From Mesorhizobium terrae (GTDB lineage Bacteria; Pseudomonadota; Alphaproteobacteria; Rhizobiales; Rhizobiaceae), in NCBI RefSeq assembly GCF_008727715.1, contig NZ_CP044218.1, positions 1-64,000 of the forward strand: a stretch of DNA of 64,000 nucleotides, written 5' to 3'. The notes under the pieces were generated by a model. That model was not told the origin of the DNA. It saw nothing but the letters and a program-made list of their open reading frames with translations, and did not search any database. Below, in pieces: positions 19,074-29,672 of this stretch. A program made the translations under genes and the position numbers. Position 1 is the first letter of the stretch; the number at the start of each line of letters is the position of its first letter.

Positions 19074-20030
19074 TCAACCGGCAAAGACCCGCTTGGGCTT
19101 GAACATGCCCTGCTCGATGGCGCCGATGGCGACCAGCTTGCCGCGCGCGGTGGCGCAGGCTTCCTCGGCCTCGACCGGGGCGTCGCGCCCACGCACGATC
19201 ACTGGATTGCCGAGCCTGATCTTGGAGGCCGCCTCATCGGAGATAGCCACTTGCGGCAGGCATTCCAGCGCCGCCGCCGTGTCGATCAGGAATGCATCGA
19301 GCGCCGCGAAGCGGTCGACGCCGGAAAACGGCGCATCCTCGCCTTCGCTGACCGGCGGCAACGCTGCCTCCAATTCCGCGACAGTGACGAAATCTTCCGA
19401 CGTGAACGGATCGACTTCGGTGCGGCGCAGGTCAGCGATATGGCCAAAGCAGCCGAGATCGCGGCCCATGTCGCGCGCCAGCGACCGCACATAGGTGCCC
19501 TTGCCGCATTCGACCTCGAAGATAGTGCGGTCGGCGCCGTGTTCGACAATATCCAGACGCCCGATTTCCACTTCGCGCGCCGGTATCTCGACGGTCTCGC
19601 CTTCACGGGCGAGGTCATAAGCGCGCTCGCCGGCGATCTTGATGGCGGAGAACTGCGGCGGCGTCTGCATGATGACGCCGATGTAGTTGGGCAGCAGGGC
19701 GCGGATGTCGGCCTCGGAGGGGCGCGTCTCGGAGGTCTTCGTCACCGGGCCTTCGAGGTCGTCGGTCGAGCGTTCCTCGCCCCAGGCGACCGCAAAGCGA
19801 TAAATCTTGGCACCGTCCTGCACATAAGGAACGGTTTTCGTGGCATCGCCCAGCGCGATCGGCAGCATGCCGGAGGCAAGCGGGTCGAGCGTACCGGCAT
19901 GGCCGGCCTTTTCGGCCTGGAACAGCCATTTGACCTTCGATACCGCCTCGGTCGAGCCCATGCCGACCGGCTTGTCCAGGATCAGCCAGCCGGAGATCGG
20001 CCGGCCCTTTTTCTTGCCGCGACGCGCCAT
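19074..20030 (-). CDS. truB: tRNA pseudouridine(55) synthase TruB
   Basis: TruB converts U55 of the tRNA T-loop to pseudouridine. The 318-residue protein has the catalytic motif [14 protein letters not shown] with the nucleophile Asp49, the family segment [21 protein letters not shown], and the region [15 protein letters not shown]. The ATG overlaps the rbfA stop by one base (TAATG), so translation is coupled to rbfA. The C-terminal part (about 250-318) resembles the TruB PUA-like tail. Confidence 0.96.
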   Translation of the reverse strand: MARRGKKKGRPISGWLILDKPVGMGSTEAVSKVKWLFQAEKAGHAGTLDPLASGMLPIALGDATKTVPYVQDGAKIYRFAVAWGEERSTDDLEGPVTKTSETRPSEADIRALLPNYIGVIMQTPPQFSAIKIAGERAYDLAREGETVEIPAREVEIGRLDIVEHGADRTIFEVECGKGTYVRSLARDMGRDLGCFGHIADLRRTEVDPFTSEDFVTVAELEAALPPVSEGEDAPFSGVDRFAALDAFLIDTAAALECLPQVAISDEAASKIRLGNPVIVRGRDAPVEAEEACATARGKLVAIGAIEQGMFKPKRVFAG

Positions 20031-20452
20031 TATTTGTCATTCCCTTCGTCGCTGTCGCTCTCGCCATGACCGAGGTCGCGCGCCACCTGCGGCGAGTGCA
20101 ACAGCTCGTTGATCTTGGAGAAATTGTCGTAGCTGGTATCCAGCCGGAAGCGGAATTCCGGCATGTATTTCATCTGGCGCAGCGCGCCCGAGACGCGGCC
20201 GCGTACGAACTTCGCATGCTTGTTCAGCGCCTCGACCACGGCTGCCTCATCCTTGGTGCCGAGCGGCGCGACGAAGGCAGTGGCGATCTTCAGATCGGGC
20301 GACATGCGCACTTCGGACACGGAGATAACCGCGTTCTCGATCAGCGGATCGATGATCTCGCCGCGCTGCAGCGTTTCGGATAGGGCGTGGCGCACCTGTT
20401 CGCCGACGCGCAGCATGCGCTGGGAAGGGGCATTGGATTGTTGTCTGCTCAT
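20030..20452 (-). CDS. rbfA: Ribosome-binding factor A
   Basis: RbfA is a KH-fold factor for late maturation of the 30S subunit and cold adaptation. The 140-residue protein contains the family segments [32 protein letters not shown] and [12 protein letters not shown]. It is coupled to truB by a one-base overlap. A 204-base gap with a terminator separates it from infB upstream, so unlike in E. coli it probably has its own promoter. Confidence 0.95.
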   Translation of the reverse strand: MSRQQSNAPSQRMLRVGEQVRHALSETLQRGEIIDPLIENAVISVSEVRMSPDLKIATAFVAPLGTKDEAAVVEALNKHAKFVRGRVSGALRQMKYMPEFRFRLDTSYDNFSKINELLHSPQVARDLGHGESDSDEGNDK

Positions 20453-20609
20453 CTCGATCTCTCAGTCAGGATCGTTGCCCACACCGGTTCGGCCGGTTCA
20501 TGGATGCCGGATTGTCTCGCCAAAGCCGAACTACCGGAACAAGGTCCGAGAAGCCCGGACATGGTTCAAAACGATCCCGTTTGCGGGATTGGACCGCAAT
20601 CACGGTTGT

Positions 20610-20642
20610 CAAAATGGGAGAGCGGCGAAACCGCTCTCCCAT
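20610..20642 (-). terminator. Intrinsic terminator after infB
   Basis: Plus-strand bases 20614-20625 and 20631-20642 form a perfect 12-pair stem with a five-base loop. On the minus strand the stem is followed by a short T-run. It begins 14 bases after the infB stop codon and should end the rimP-nusA-ylxR-infB transcript. Confidence 0.8.
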
Positions 20643-20656
20643 CGTTTTCTTAAGGC

Positions 20657-23257
20657 CTAGAGCTTCCGGGTCACCATCTCGACGCGGAAGCACTCGATGA
20701 TGTCGCCAGCGAGGATGTTCTCGTAGTTCTGGAAGGCCATGCCGCATTCCTGGCCGACCGGCACTTCCGGAACTTCGTCCTTGAACCGCTTCAGCGTCTT
20801 CAGCGTGCCTTCGTGGATAACCACGTTGTCGCGGATCAGGCGTACGCCCGCACCACGCTCGACGCGGCCCTCGGTGACACGGCAGCCAGCGACCTTGCCG
20901 ACCTTGGTGATGTGGAAGACCTCGAGGATCTCCGCATTGCCGAGGAAGGTTTCGCGACGCTCCGGCGACAGCAGGCCCGACATCGCGTCCTTCACGTCAT
21001 CCACGAGGTTGTAGATGATGTTGTAGTAGCGGATCTCGATGCCCGCGGCTTCCGCCGCGGCGCGCGCCTGCGGGTTTGCACGGACGTTGAAGCCGATGAT
21101 CGCGGCGCCCGACGTCTCGGCCAGCGTGATATCGCTTTCGGTGATGGCGCCGGCCCCGGCATGGACGATGCGCGCCCGGACCTCGTCGGTGCCAAGCTTG
21201 TCCAGTGCCGCAACGATCGCCTCGATGGAACCCTGCACGTCGCCCTTGATGATGAGCGGGAACTCTTTCAGCCCGCTCGCCTGCAACTGCGACATCATCT
21301 GTTCCAGCGAACCACGCTGCGTGGCGTGCTTGGCGACCGCCTTGTCGCGGGCCAGACGCTGACGATACTCGGTGATCTCGCGGGCACGCGCCTCATTGTT
21401 GACGACCGCGAAACGGTCGCCGGCCTGAGGCGTTCCCTGGAGGCCGAGGATTTCCACCGGCATGGCCGGCGGCGCTTCCTTGACGTGTTCGCCACGGTCG
21501 TTGACCAGAGCGCGCACGCGGCCCCATTCATTGCCCGCGACGAGGATTTCGCCCGGCATCAGCGTGCCGGTCTGCACCAGCACGGTGGCGACCGGACCAC
21601 GGCCCTTGTCGAGACGCGCTTCGATGACCACGCCTTCGGCGGTACGGTCCGGGTTCGACTTGAGGTCGAGGATTTCGGCCTGCAGCAGGATGGCTTCCAG
21701 GAGCTTGTCGAGACCCGCGCCGGTCTTGGCCGACACTTCGACGTCGAGCACCTCACCGCCCATCGATTCCACGAACACTTCGTGCTGGAGCAGCTGCGTG
21801 CGCACCTTCTGCGGATCGGCGGAAGGCTTGTCGACCTTGTTGATGGCCACGATGATCGGAACGCCGGCTGCCTTGGCATGGCTGATCGATTCGATCGTCT
21901 GCGGCATCACGCTGTCGTCGGCCGCCACCACGAGGATGGCGATGTCGGTCGCCTGCGCGCCACGAGCACGCATCGCCGTGAAGGCGGCGTGGCCGGGCGT
22001 GTCGATGAAGGTGATCTTCTGACCGTTCCGCTCGACCTGATAGGCGCCGATATGCTGGGTGATGCCACCGGCTTCGCCCGAGACGACATTGGCGTGACGG
22101 ATAGCGTCGAGCAGCGAGGTCTTGCCGTGGTCGACGTGACCCATGATGGTCACCACCGGCGGCCGCGTCACCAGATCTTCCGCGTGGTCGGCGATGTTGA
22201 ACAGGCCTTCCTCGATGTCGGACTCGGCAACGCGCTTGACGGTGTGGCCGAATTCGGAAGCCACCAGCTCGGCGGTGTCGGCGTCGATGACATCGCCCGG
22301 CTTCAGGATCTGGCCCTGCTTCATGAAGTACTTGACCACATCCACCGCGCGCTCGGACATGCGCTGCGCCAGTTCCTGGATGGTGATGGTTTCAGGCACC
22401 GTCACTTCGCGCACGACCTTCTCGCGCGGCTCGTTGTGCATGGCGCGCTTGAACTTCTCCTGACGGCGACGCATGGCCGACAGCGAGCGCGCGCGGTCGG
22501 CGCCATCTTCCGAGGACAGCGCCGTGTTGAGCGTCAGCTTGCCGCGACGACGGTCTTCCTCGGCCTTGGTCGGCTTGGCAGGGCGCGCCAGTTCGGGCGT
22601 GGCGAGACGGCGCGGCGGCAAGGCGGTCGAAGGCGTAGCGCCGCGACTGCGGGGCTTTGCTTCTTCTTCCTCTTCGGCGGCCACCTGTTCGGCGGTCTGC
22701 GGCGCGCGGCGGCGCGCCTCTTCCTCGGCGCGGCGACGGGCTTCGGCTTCGGCCTTGATACGGGCTTCTTCCTCGGCTTGGCGGCGGGCAGAGTCTTCGC
22801 GTTCGCGCTTGCGGCGCTCTTCTTCATCGGCGCGGCGCTTGGCTTCCTCGGTGGCGCGCTGACGGTCTTCAACCTCGCGCGCCTGGGAGCCTTCGAGCGC
22901 CCGGCGACGGGCTTCCATCTCGCCGCGCGAGAGTTCGTTCAGCACCATGCCGCCGCGATCGGGTTGAGGCGGCGGGCGCCGCGGCTCCTGCACGACCGGC
23001 GCGGCCTGCTGCGGTTGTGGCTGCGGCTGCGGCGCCGGCGCTGCTGGCTTGGGCGTGAACACGGACTGCGCAGCAGGCGCCGCCTGCTCGCCCGGCTTGA
23101 CGAACTTGCGCTTGGTCTCGACGACAACCGACTTCGTGCGGCCGTGCGAGAAGTTCTGGCGCACCGTGCTCTGCTCGATGCCCGGGCGCTTCAGCGTCAG
23201 TGTCTTCTTGGGCGTAACGTTCAACGTCTTGTCATCGCCCGAATTCGTATCGCTCAT
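20657..23257 (-). CDS. infB: Translation initiation factor IF-2
   Basis: IF-2 is the GTPase that places initiator tRNA on the 30S subunit and promotes subunit joining. The 866-residue protein has a long charged N-terminal region (about 1-370) with Pro/Gln-rich and Glu/Arg/Ala-rich coiled segments, then the G domain: G1 GHVDHGKT at about 373-380, G3 DTPGHAAF and G4 NKVDKP. Beta-barrel and C2 domains complete the protein. It overlaps the YlxR-like gene by four bases (ATGA). The low-complexity N-terminus varies between species. Confidence 0.97.
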   Translation of the reverse strand: MSDTNSGDDKTLNVTPKKTLTLKRPGIEQSTVRQNFSHGRTKSVVVETKRKFVKPGEQAAPAAQSVFTPKPAAPAPQPQPQPQQAAPVVQEPRRPPPQPDRGGMVLNELSRGEMEARRRALEGSQAREVEDRQRATEEAKRRADEEERRKREREDSARRQAEEEARIKAEAEARRRAEEEARRRAPQTAEQVAAEEEEEAKPRSRGATPSTALPPRRLATPELARPAKPTKAEEDRRRGKLTLNTALSSEDGADRARSLSAMRRRQEKFKRAMHNEPREKVVREVTVPETITIQELAQRMSERAVDVVKYFMKQGQILKPGDVIDADTAELVASEFGHTVKRVAESDIEEGLFNIADHAEDLVTRPPVVTIMGHVDHGKTSLLDAIRHANVVSGEAGGITQHIGAYQVERNGQKITFIDTPGHAAFTAMRARGAQATDIAILVVAADDSVMPQTIESISHAKAAGVPIIVAINKVDKPSADPQKVRTQLLQHEVFVESMGGEVLDVEVSAKTGAGLDKLLEAILLQAEILDLKSNPDRTAEGVVIEARLDKGRGPVATVLVQTGTLMPGEILVAGNEWGRVRALVNDRGEHVKEAPPAMPVEILGLQGTPQAGDRFAVVNNEARAREITEYRQRLARDKAVAKHATQRGSLEQMMSQLQASGLKEFPLIIKGDVQGSIEAIVAALDKLGTDEVRARIVHAGAGAITESDITLAETSGAAIIGFNVRANPQARAAAEAAGIEIRYYNIIYNLVDDVKDAMSGLLSPERRETFLGNAEILEVFHITKVGKVAGCRVTEGRVERGAGVRLIRDNVVIHEGTLKTLKRFKDEVPEVPVGQECGMAFQNYENILAGDIIECFRVEMVTRKL

Positions 23258-23913
23258 TCCATATCCTCTGCGGCATCATCATCGCCGGCAACAGCCGCAA
23301 TCATTGCCAGATCGTCCGGAGAACCGCCCCGGTAACGGTCGAGCGCAACCATGCGCTTCACGGCCGCCTTACCCGCGTCGCTCGCGAGAACGGCAGCATG
23401 TATCACATTTGCCCCCCCCATTGCCAAACTCAAATCCGCTTCAGGGAAAAGTTTGTAAACGGGGATGGCGGGCCCACCGAGATGGACAGTTGCACGGCGC
23501 GCCTGGGTGATCTTGCGCACGCCGTCGTCGGAGGCTTCGAAAGCATGAAGGACGAGCAATGCCTTGCCCGAGCGCACGGCGCCGTCCACCTTGGCCGCGC
23601 CAAGCGCCACGGCGCCGGCCTTGCGGGCAAGGCCGAGCGAACCCAGCGCCGACCTTACGAGCAGCCCATCGATCATCGCGCCGAGTTCCGGCGGGACGAT
23701 TACCTGTTTCTTGAACGCGCGGGCGAAGTGCCCCTTGGCCGCTGCCTTGTCGATCGTGGCGCGATCGGCGCTGACCCAGCAGCCACGGCCTGGGAGAACC
23801 CTTTTGAGATCTGGAACGACGGCCGAATCCGGGCCGACGACGAAACGGATCAATTCATCCGTTTCGGCGGTCTTCCTTGTGACGATGCAGGTGCGATCGT
23901 TCATCTCGGGCAA
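23254..23913 (-). CDS. YlxR-like RNA-binding protein fused to an L7Ae-like domain
   Basis: The N-terminal part (about 1-85) is a YlxR/DUF448 domain with the motif [18 protein letters not shown] and GRGCWVS. In other bacteria this fold binds RNase P RNA. The C-terminal part (about 90-185) resembles the L7Ae/L30e fold ([17 protein letters not shown], then [12 protein letters not shown]). This two-domain form is usual in alphaproteobacteria. A TTG at 23913 with a GGAG site six bases upstream is the chosen start; the ATG at 23904 is the alternative. It lies between nusA and infB, overlapping infB as ATGA. Confidence 0.88.
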   Translation of the reverse strand: MPEMNDRTCIVTRKTAETDELIRFVVGPDSAVVPDLKRVLPGRGCWVSADRATIDKAAAKGHFARAFKKQVIVPPELGAMIDGLLVRSALGSLGLARKAGAVALGAAKVDGAVRSGKALLVLHAFEASDDGVRKITQARRATVHLGGPAIPVYKLFPEADLSLAMGGANVIHAAVLASDAGKAAVKRMVALDRYRGGSPDDLAMIAAVAGDDDAAEDME

Positions 23914-23936
23914 GGGTTGCTCCAGCCGGTCTCATC

Positions 23937-25529
23937 TTATTCGCCGACGGCTTCGGCTTCAGCAGCCTCGGCTTGAGCTTCTTCTTCGGTGATCCAGCCT
24001 GCCTTGAGGCGTGCTGCCAGAACCATCTGCTCGGCGTCGGCCTTGGAGACGCCGTGCGCGGCCAGCACACCCGGGAACACCTTGGTCTCGCCGTCCTTGC
24101 GTTCCTTCCAGCCGACGAGATCGTCGGCGGCGTAGCCGGCGAAATCCTCGATCGTCTTCACGCCGTCCTCGCCAAGCGTCACCATCATGGCGGTGGTGAT
24201 GCCGGAGATCTCGCGCAGTTCGTCCTTGACGCCCAGCTTCTTGCGGGCGGCGTCGTGTTCGGCCTCGACCTTCTCCAGATGATCGCGGGCGCGGTTCTGG
24301 ATTTCGGTGGCAGTGTCCTCGTCGAAACCGTCGATCGAGGAGATTTCGCCGGCATCGACATAGGCCACTTCCTCGACCGAGGTGAAGCCTTCCGAAGCCA
24401 GCACCTGTCCGACCATCTCGTCGACGTCGAGTGCTTCCATGAACAGGTTGGAGCGTTCGACGAATTCCTTCTGGCGGCGCTCGCTCTCTTCCTGTTCGGT
24501 CAGGATGTCGATGTCCCAGCCGGTCAGCTGCGAGGCGAGGCGCACGTTCTGGCCGCGGCGGCCGATGGCCAGCGACAGCTGGTCGTCCGGCACCACCACT
24601 TCGATGCGTTCCGCATCCTCGTCCAGCACCACCTTGGCGACTTCAGCCGGCTGCAAGGCGTTGACGATGAAGGAGGCTGCCGAAGGCGACCACGGAATGA
24701 TGTCGATCTTTTCGCCCTGGAGCTCGCCGACGACCGCCTGGACGCGCGAACCGCGCATGCCAACGCAGGCGCCGACCGGGTCGATCGACGAGTCGCGCGA
24801 GATGACGGCGATCTTGGCGCGCGAACCGGGGTCGCGGGCAACCGACTTGATCTCGATGATGCCGTCGTAGATTTCCGGCACTTCCATGGTGAACAGCTTC
24901 GCCATGAATTGCGGATGGGTACGCGACAGGAAGATCTGCGGGCCGCGCTGTTCGCGGCGCACGTCGTAGACATAGGCGCGGACGCGGTCGCCATACTTGT
25001 AGTTTTCACGCGGGATCAGCTCGTCGCGACGGATGATCGCCTCGCCACGGCCGAGATCGACGATGACGTTGCCGTATTCGACGCGCTTGACGGTGCCGTT
25101 GACGATCTCGCCGATGCGATCCTTGTATTCGTCATACTGGCGGTCGCGCTCGGCCTCGCGCACCTTCTGCACGATGACCTGCTTGGCCGACTGGGCGGCG
25201 ATGCGGCCGAAATCCATGGGCGGCAGCTGTTCGGCGATGAAGTCGCCGAGCTGGGCGTCGGGATTGCGTTCGCGGGCCGAGGACAACGCGATCTGGATGG
25301 CGTAGTCGTCGACCTTTTCGACAACTTCCATCAGGCGCTGCAGCTTCATCTCGCCGGTGTTCGGGTTGATGTCGGCGCGGATGTTGGTCTCCTGGCCGTA
25401 ACGCGAACGCGCGGCCTTCTGGATCGCATCGGCCATCGCGGCGATGACGATCGACTTGTCGATCGACTTCTCGCGGGCGACCGCGTCGGCGATCTGCAGC
25501 AGTTCGAGCCTGTTGGCGCTTACAACCAT
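23937..25529 (-). CDS. nusA: Transcription termination/antitermination protein NusA
   Basis: NusA binds RNA polymerase and nascent RNA to control pausing, termination and rRNA antitermination. From the ATG at 25529 the product is 530 residues: N-terminal polymerase-binding domain (about 1-125), S1 domain (about 133-200), KH1 and KH2 (about 230-345, with [10 protein letters not shown] and [12 protein letters not shown]), then two acidic C-terminal repeats (about 365-500). An AGGGAG site seven bases upstream supports this start over a 16-residue extension. It lies between rimP (44 bases upstream) and the YlxR-like gene. Confidence 0.96.
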   Translation of the reverse strand: MVVSANRLELLQIADAVAREKSIDKSIVIAAMADAIQKAARSRYGQETNIRADINPNTGEMKLQRLMEVVEKVDDYAIQIALSSARERNPDAQLGDFIAEQLPPMDFGRIAAQSAKQVIVQKVREAERDRQYDEYKDRIGEIVNGTVKRVEYGNVIVDLGRGEAIIRRDELIPRENYKYGDRVRAYVYDVRREQRGPQIFLSRTHPQFMAKLFTMEVPEIYDGIIEIKSVARDPGSRAKIAVISRDSSIDPVGACVGMRGSRVQAVVGELQGEKIDIIPWSPSAASFIVNALQPAEVAKVVLDEDAERIEVVVPDDQLSLAIGRRGQNVRLASQLTGWDIDILTEQEESERRQKEFVERSNLFMEALDVDEMVGQVLASEGFTSVEEVAYVDAGEISSIDGFDEDTATEIQNRARDHLEKVEAEHDAARKKLGVKDELREISGITTAMMVTLGEDGVKTIEDFAGYAADDLVGWKERKDGETKVFPGVLAAHGVSKADAEQMVLAARLKAGWITEEEAQAEAAEAEAVGE

Positions 25530-25573
25530 TTTTGTCTCCCTGAACGGGGCCGCCGGCATCGGCGGCCGTTCAA

Positions 25574-26194
25574 TCACTTCTCGATTTCAGTTTCGTCTGC
25601 GGCGTCGTCATTGTCGCCGCGATGTTTCTTGGCATCCTTGCGCGCCCGGTTGTCCTTCGACAGGGCTTCGCGGATGAGGTCGTCGGTCAGCACCAAATGC
25701 GCTTCGGCGATCGCGTCGTAAGGAATGCGCACCGTCGGCTCCTCGCCATAGGCCGCCTTGTCGCGCTCGAGCAGAATGCCATCATCATCGGCTTCGGCGA
25801 TCTTGCCCTTGAAGCGCTTGCGGTCGGTGATCATGACCGAGGTCTCCATCTTGATCAGATGGCCGGCCCAGGTGGTGAAATCCGACTTGCGCACAAGCGG
25901 GCGATCGATGCCCGGCGAGGACACTTCCAGATGATACGCTTTCTCGATCGGATCGTCGACGTCGAGCGCCGGCGAAATCGCGCGGCTGACTTCCTCGCAG
26001 TCCTCGACCGTCATCGTACCGTCCTCGCGCTCGGCCATCACCTGCAAGGTGAGGCCGTGCTGGCCGGACAGACGCACCCGCACGAGGCGGAAACCCGCGC
26101 CGCGCAGCACAGGCTGCACGATCAGCGCGATACGGGCATCGATGCCGCTTTCGCGGACGATACGGTCGTCGCCGTCGGTCTCGGTCAAGGTCAT
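25574..26194 (-). CDS. rimP: Ribosome maturation factor RimP
   Basis: RimP assists 30S maturation. From the ATG at 26194 the product is 206 residues, with the conserved segments [28 protein letters not shown] and [13 protein letters not shown] at the end of the N-terminal domain, then the Sm-like C-terminal domain. The last 30 residues are charged and variable. An in-frame extension to 26263 would run through the leader terminator and is rejected. It heads the rimP-nusA-ylxR-infB operon, and its leader carries a terminator that may attenuate the operon. Confidence 0.93.
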   Translation of the reverse strand: MTLTETDGDDRIVRESGIDARIALIVQPVLRGAGFRLVRVRLSGQHGLTLQVMAEREDGTMTVEDCEEVSRAISPALDVDDPIEKAYHLEVSSPGIDRPLVRKSDFTTWAGHLIKMETSVMITDRKRFKGKIAEADDDGILLERDKAAYGEEPTVRIPYDAIAEAHLVLTDDLIREALSKDNRARKDAKKHRGDNDDAADETEIEK

Positions 26195-26234
26195 CCGGTC
26201 TCTGTCGCTCGAATCTCTAGGCGCCGGCCGGTAA

Positions 26235-26267
26235 CAAAAAAGAGCGGGACCGGGTGGACCCACTCTT
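26235..26267 (-). terminator. Terminator-like element in the rimP-nusA-infB leader
   Basis: In minus-strand RNA, bases 26259-26267 pair with 26240-26248 (nine pairs including one U-G wobble) and are followed by a run of six U residues. The element ends about 40 bases before the rimP start codon. No recognisable minus-strand gene ends upstream of it, so it is best read as a premature terminator within the operon leader. Attenuating leaders before rimP are known in enterobacteria. Confidence 0.7.
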
Positions 26268-26413
26268 CGTCATACCGACCAAGAATTTGAAGCCGATATA
26301 ACAATGGCGGCGGCAAAATGCAAGGCTGGGGAAAACAGCGGCATCCATGCGCCAGCCGCATGGCAGCCTTGCCTAAGCCCCTCTGTTAACGGCGTCTGTC
26401 CATTCCTATCTTT

Positions 26414-26426
26414 GTTGCACTGCAAC
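26414..26426. promoter_or_regulatory. 13-bp perfect dyad upstream of a small gene
   Basis: The sequence GTTGCACTGCAAC is a perfect inverted repeat around a central C. It lies 33 bases before the ATG of the 54-residue gene on the plus strand, where an operator would overlap the promoter or the transcript start. The binding protein is unknown. Confidence 0.4.
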
Positions 26427-26459
26427 ATAAACGTTGTGGCAACCAGATGGAGCAGACCC

Positions 26460-26624
26460 ATGCGTACCAGCAGAACCGTTGCGGCCCTCAACAGCCTGTT
26501 CAACGTGTTCGGCAGCGCGATCAACGCCGCGGGCGCCGTTAGAGGCCATCACGCGCCCAAGGGCCGCGACCTGCGCCGCCTCGGCATCGACCCGGTCGAA
26601 TTCGCCAAGATCCGCCGCAGCTGA
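26460..26624 (+). CDS. Small conserved-looking protein of 54 residues, unknown function
   Basis: The product starts MRTSRTVAALNSLFNVFGSAI, continues with a basic region (RGHHAPKGRDLRRLGID) and ends PVEFAKIRRS. It has one amphipathic to hydrophobic helix near residues 8-26 and no signal peptide. The basic middle and the final LRRLGIDPVEFAKI segment resemble the tail of small DUF1127-like proteins, though the match is not strong. A GGAG site eight bases upstream, a palindrome in the promoter region and a strong terminator straight after it support a real gene. An in-frame extension upstream to 26304 looks like non-coding sequence. Confidence 0.6.
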   Translation: MRTSRTVAALNSLFNVFGSAINAAGAVRGHHAPKGRDLRRLGIDPVEFAKIRRS

Positions 26625-26636
26625 CGGCAGTGAGTG

Positions 26637-26667
26637 AAAAGCGGAGGCAAATGCCTCCGCTTTGTTT
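26637..26667. terminator. Bidirectional terminator between the small gene and tctA
   Basis: Bases 26638-26648 and 26653-26663 form a perfect 11-pair stem with an AAAT loop. The plus strand continues GTTT after TTT, and the minus strand continues TTTTC. It lies between convergent genes and can serve both the 54-residue gene and the tctCBA operon. Confidence 0.85.
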
Positions 26668-26705
26668 ATGTGGGCCGGCGATCACCCGCCGACCTCCCGT
26701 GTTGG

Positions 26706-28220
26706 TCAGTCCTCGTTGCCGGCGAGCTGGGTGAGCATCTGCCCCCTGCCCCGCCAGCGCAGATAGAGCGGCACCAGGACGGCCGAAGCGGCAAGCAACC
26801 ACAGAACCACCGCGATCCAGGAATGGAAGAGCACCGACGGATCACCCTGGCTGATGGCCACGGCGCGGCGCAGCTGCTGTTCCGCCAGCGGCCCCAGGAT
26901 CAAGCCCACCACCACTGGCGCGATCGGATAGTGGAAACGCCGCAGGCCATAGCCGAGCAGGCCGAACGCCAGGAGCATGCCGAGTTCGAAGGTCGACGGA
27001 TTGGCGCCGATGGTGCCAAGCGTCGCGAACATCAGGATGCCGGCGTAGAGCCAGGGCGTCGGGATGGTCAACAGCTTCACCCATAGGCCGATCAGCGGCA
27101 GGTTCAGCACCAGAAGCATCAGATTGGCCACCAGCAGGCTGGCGATCAGGCCCCAGACGAGTTGCGGATTGCTGGTGAACAGCAACGGGCCCGGCTGCAG
27201 ACCGAACTGCTGGAAACCGGCCAGCATGATGGCGGCGGTCGCCGTCGTAGGCAGGCCGAGCGTCAGCAAGGGCACCAGCGTGCCGGCCGCCGAGGCATTG
27301 TTGGCGGCCTCAGGTCCGGCGACGCCTTCGATGGCGCCATTGCCGAATTCCTCCGGCTTTTCCGCCATCTGCTTTTCCACGGAATAGGACAGGAAAGTGC
27401 CGATTTCGGCGCCACCGGCCGGCATGGCGCCGATCGGAAAACCGATGGCAGTGCCCCGCAGCCACGGCTTCCATGAACGGCGCCAGTCCTCGCGCGTCAT
27501 CCACACCGAGCCCTTGATCGCCTGGATGGTCGAATCGCCGCCCTTTGAAGCGGCGACCGAAAGCGCCTCGCCGATGGCAAACAGGGCGACGGCCAACGTC
27601 GTCACCTCGATGCCGTCGAGCAGATCGGGAATGCCGAAGGCAAGCCGGGCCTGGCCGGTCTGCAGGTCGATGCCGATCAGGCCGAGCATCAGGCCGAGGA
27701 ACAGCGAGGTCAGCCCGCGCAGGGTCGATTCGCCGAAGGCCGCCGAAACGGTCATGAAGGCCAGCACCATCAGCGCGAAATATTCGGCCGGACCGAAAGA
27801 CAGCGCCAGCTTGACGACGGTCGGCGCGATGAAGGCGAGGCCGATGGTGGCGATGAGGCCGGCGACGAAAGAGCCGATTGCCGCGGTGGCAAGTGCCGGT
27901 CCGCCGCGCCCGGCCCGCGCCATCTTGTTGCCTTCCAGCGCCGTGACGATCGACGCGCTCTCGCCCGGCGTGTTGAGCAGGATCGACGTGGTCGAGCCGC
28001 CATACATGCCGCCATAATAAATGCCGGCGAACATGATGAGCGATCCGGCCGGATCGAGCTTGTAGGTAACCGGCAACAGCAGCGCGACGGTGAGCGCCGG
28101 GCCGATGCCGGGCAATACGCCGACGGCGGTGCCGAGTGTGACGCCGATCAGCGCATAGAGCAGATTGGCTGGCTGCAGGGCGATCACAAGCCCATGCGCC
28201 AGCAGTTCGAACGTAGTCAT
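26706..28220 (-). CDS. tctA: Tripartite tricarboxylate transporter, large membrane subunit TctA
   Basis: TctA is the large membrane protein of secondary transporters that take up citrate-like acids from a periplasmic binding protein. The 504-residue protein is strongly hydrophobic, with about 11-12 membrane helices. It contains the family segments [37 protein letters not shown] and the later [19 protein letters not shown]. It is the last gene of tctC-tctB-tctA, 25 bases after tctB, and ends at a strong terminator. Confidence 0.95.
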   Translation of the reverse strand: MTTFELLAHGLVIALQPANLLYALIGVTLGTAVGVLPGIGPALTVALLLPVTYKLDPAGSLIMFAGIYYGGMYGGSTTSILLNTPGESASIVTALEGNKMARAGRGGPALATAAIGSFVAGLIATIGLAFIAPTVVKLALSFGPAEYFALMVLAFMTVSAAFGESTLRGLTSLFLGLMLGLIGIDLQTGQARLAFGIPDLLDGIEVTTLAVALFAIGEALSVAASKGGDSTIQAIKGSVWMTREDWRRSWKPWLRGTAIGFPIGAMPAGGAEIGTFLSYSVEKQMAEKPEEFGNGAIEGVAGPEAANNASAAGTLVPLLTLGLPTTATAAIMLAGFQQFGLQPGPLLFTSNPQLVWGLIASLLVANLMLLVLNLPLIGLWVKLLTIPTPWLYAGILMFATLGTIGANPSTFELGMLLAFGLLGYGLRRFHYPIAPVVVGLILGPLAEQQLRRAVAISQGDPSVLFHSWIAVVLWLLAASAVLVPLYLRWRGRGQMLTQLAGNED

Positions 28221-28245
28221 GAAAAGCCTCGCTCCCTCATAACGC

Positions 28246-28731
28246 TCAGAACAGCTGTTCGAGCGGGCCGGCGGGCAGCGAAAGCTGCAGACCCTTGGCG
28301 AAGATGAACCAGACGACGAAGGCGAGCACGATGCCCAGCGGGATCGTCTTCCACAAAGGACCGCGCCCGAATGCGCGGGCGGTGGCGGCGAAAAGCAGCC
28401 CGGTGGCGATCGAGAACCCGGCTGTCTTGAGCAACAACATCTGCGCGGCCAAACCGCCGACGATCCACAGGATCGGGCTGATCTCCTGTTGCTCGCGCTC
28501 CGGGAAATCGCCGCGCCATGCTTCGACAGCCGTCCACAACGACAACACGAACAGAGCGCCGGCGATCACATATGGAAAGGTCGTCGGGCCGATCCGGGCA
28601 TAACTCGCCGTGCCACTCTGGTTCGCCGTGCTCCAGACGATGACGGCGGCGACGATCGCCAGCCCCGCGGCGATGACAAGCGCCGCCCAATCAGGGCGGC
28701 GCGTCGTCTTGTTGGGAGCGTTCTCGCTCAC
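28246..28731 (-). CDS. tctB: Tripartite tricarboxylate transporter, small membrane subunit TctB
   Basis: TctB is the small, four-helix membrane subunit of the tripartite tricarboxylate transporter. The 161-residue protein has hydrophobic stretches near residues 16-34, 50-67, 85-112 and 124-146. The GTG at 28731 overlaps the tctC stop as GTGA, giving tight coupling; an ATG-type start further upstream would lie deep inside tctC. It sits between tctC and tctA in the standard order. Confidence 0.9.
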   Translation of the reverse strand: MSENAPNKTTRRPDWAALVIAAGLAIVAAVIVWSTANQSGTASYARIGPTTFPYVIAGALFVLSLWTAVEAWRGDFPEREQQEISPILWIVGGLAAQMLLLKTAGFSIATGLLFAATARAFGRGPLWKTIPLGIVLAFVVWFIFAKGLQLSLPAGPLEQLF

Positions 28732-29672
28732 TTGACCAGACCGATCTCTTTCAGGATGCCGCCGGTGATTTCGGCCTCCTTCTTGAGCTGTGCGGCGAAG
28801 TCGTCGCCGGCGAGATAAGTGTCGGCCCAGCCCTTGTCGGCCAGGATCTTCTGCCAAGCTGCCGACTTCGCCATCTTGTCGACGTCGGCCAGAACGGCTG
28901 CCTTCTGCTCGGCGCTGATGCCGGGCGCCGCCGCGACCATGCGCCAGTTCTGGATGGAGACGTCGACACCGGCCTGCTTGAAGGTCGGCGCCTCGATACC
29001 AGCCACAGGCTGGTCGCTGGAGATGCCGATGAGGCGCAGCGTGCCGGCCTTCACCTGTTCGGAGAACTCGCCATAGCCGGAAATGCCGACCGTGACCTGG
29101 TTGCCGAGAAGAGCCGCCAGCGCCTCGCCGCCGCCGGAGAAGGCGATGTAGTTGACCTTGGTCGGATCGACACCCACCGCCTTGGCGATCAGGCCTGCGG
29201 TGATGTGGTCGGTGCCGCCGGCCGAGCCGCCGCCCCAGGACACCGAGCCCGGATCGGCCTTCAGCTTGGCGACGAGGCCGGCCATGTCCTTTATGTCGGA
29301 GGCGGCCGGTACGACCAGCGCCTCATATTCGCCGGTCAGGCGTGCGATAGGCGTGACCTGGTCCAGCGTCACCGGCGACTTGTTGGTGAGGATGGCGCCG
29401 ACCATGACATAGCCGCCGACGATGAGCTGCGCCGGGTCGCCATTGGCCTGGTTGACGAACTGGGCGAGGCCAATGGTGCCGCCGGCACCGGGAACATTGT
29501 TGACCTGGACGCTGGAGGAGATTTTCTCGTCCTGCAGCGCGGTCTGCATTGAGCGGGCGGTCTGGTCCCAACCACCGCCGGGGGCGGCGGGCGCCATGAT
29601 CTTGTAATCGGCGGCGAAGGCGGGAATTGCCATCGCGCCCATCAGAACAGTCGCCAGAAGGAATTTCTTCAC
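28728..29672 (-). CDS. tctC: Tripartite tricarboxylate transporter, periplasmic binding protein TctC
   Basis: TctC-family proteins capture the substrate in the periplasm and pass it to TctAB. From the GTG at 29672 the product is 314 residues with a signal peptide ([17 protein letters not shown], cleavage before ADYK). The mature part has the family loops [11 protein letters not shown] and [15 protein letters not shown], which hold two water-bridged carboxylates of the ligand. An AGGGAG site seven bases upstream supports the GTG. It is the first gene of the operon and is probably controlled by the nearby TctD/TctE pair. The substrate (citrate, tricarballylate or other) is not set by sequence. 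Confidence 0.93.
   Translation of the reverse strand: MKKFLLATVLMGAMAIPAFAADYKIMAPAAPGGGWDQTARSMQTALQDEKISSSVQVNNVPGAGGTIGLAQFVNQANGDPAQLIVGGYVMVGAILTNKSPVTLDQVTPIARLTGEYEALVVPAASDIKDMAGLVAKLKADPGSVSWGGGSAGGTDHITAGLIAKAVGVDPTKVNYIAFSGGGEALAALLGNQVTVGISGYGEFSEQVKAGTLRLIGISSDQPVAGIEAPTFKQAGVDVSIQNWRMVAAAPGISAEQKAAVLADVDKMAKSAAWQKILADKGWADTYLAGDDFAAQLKKEAEITGGILKEIGLVK

Noticed and set aside
20813..23335. Long plus-strand open frame opposite infB
   Set aside because: It is the antisense shadow of IF-2, with Arg/His-rich low-complexity wording and no domain.
26270..26524. Minus-strand frame of 84 codons upstream of rimP
   Set aside because: No ribosome site or family resemblance, and it overlaps the small plus-strand gene and its dyad. 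It is more likely operon leader.
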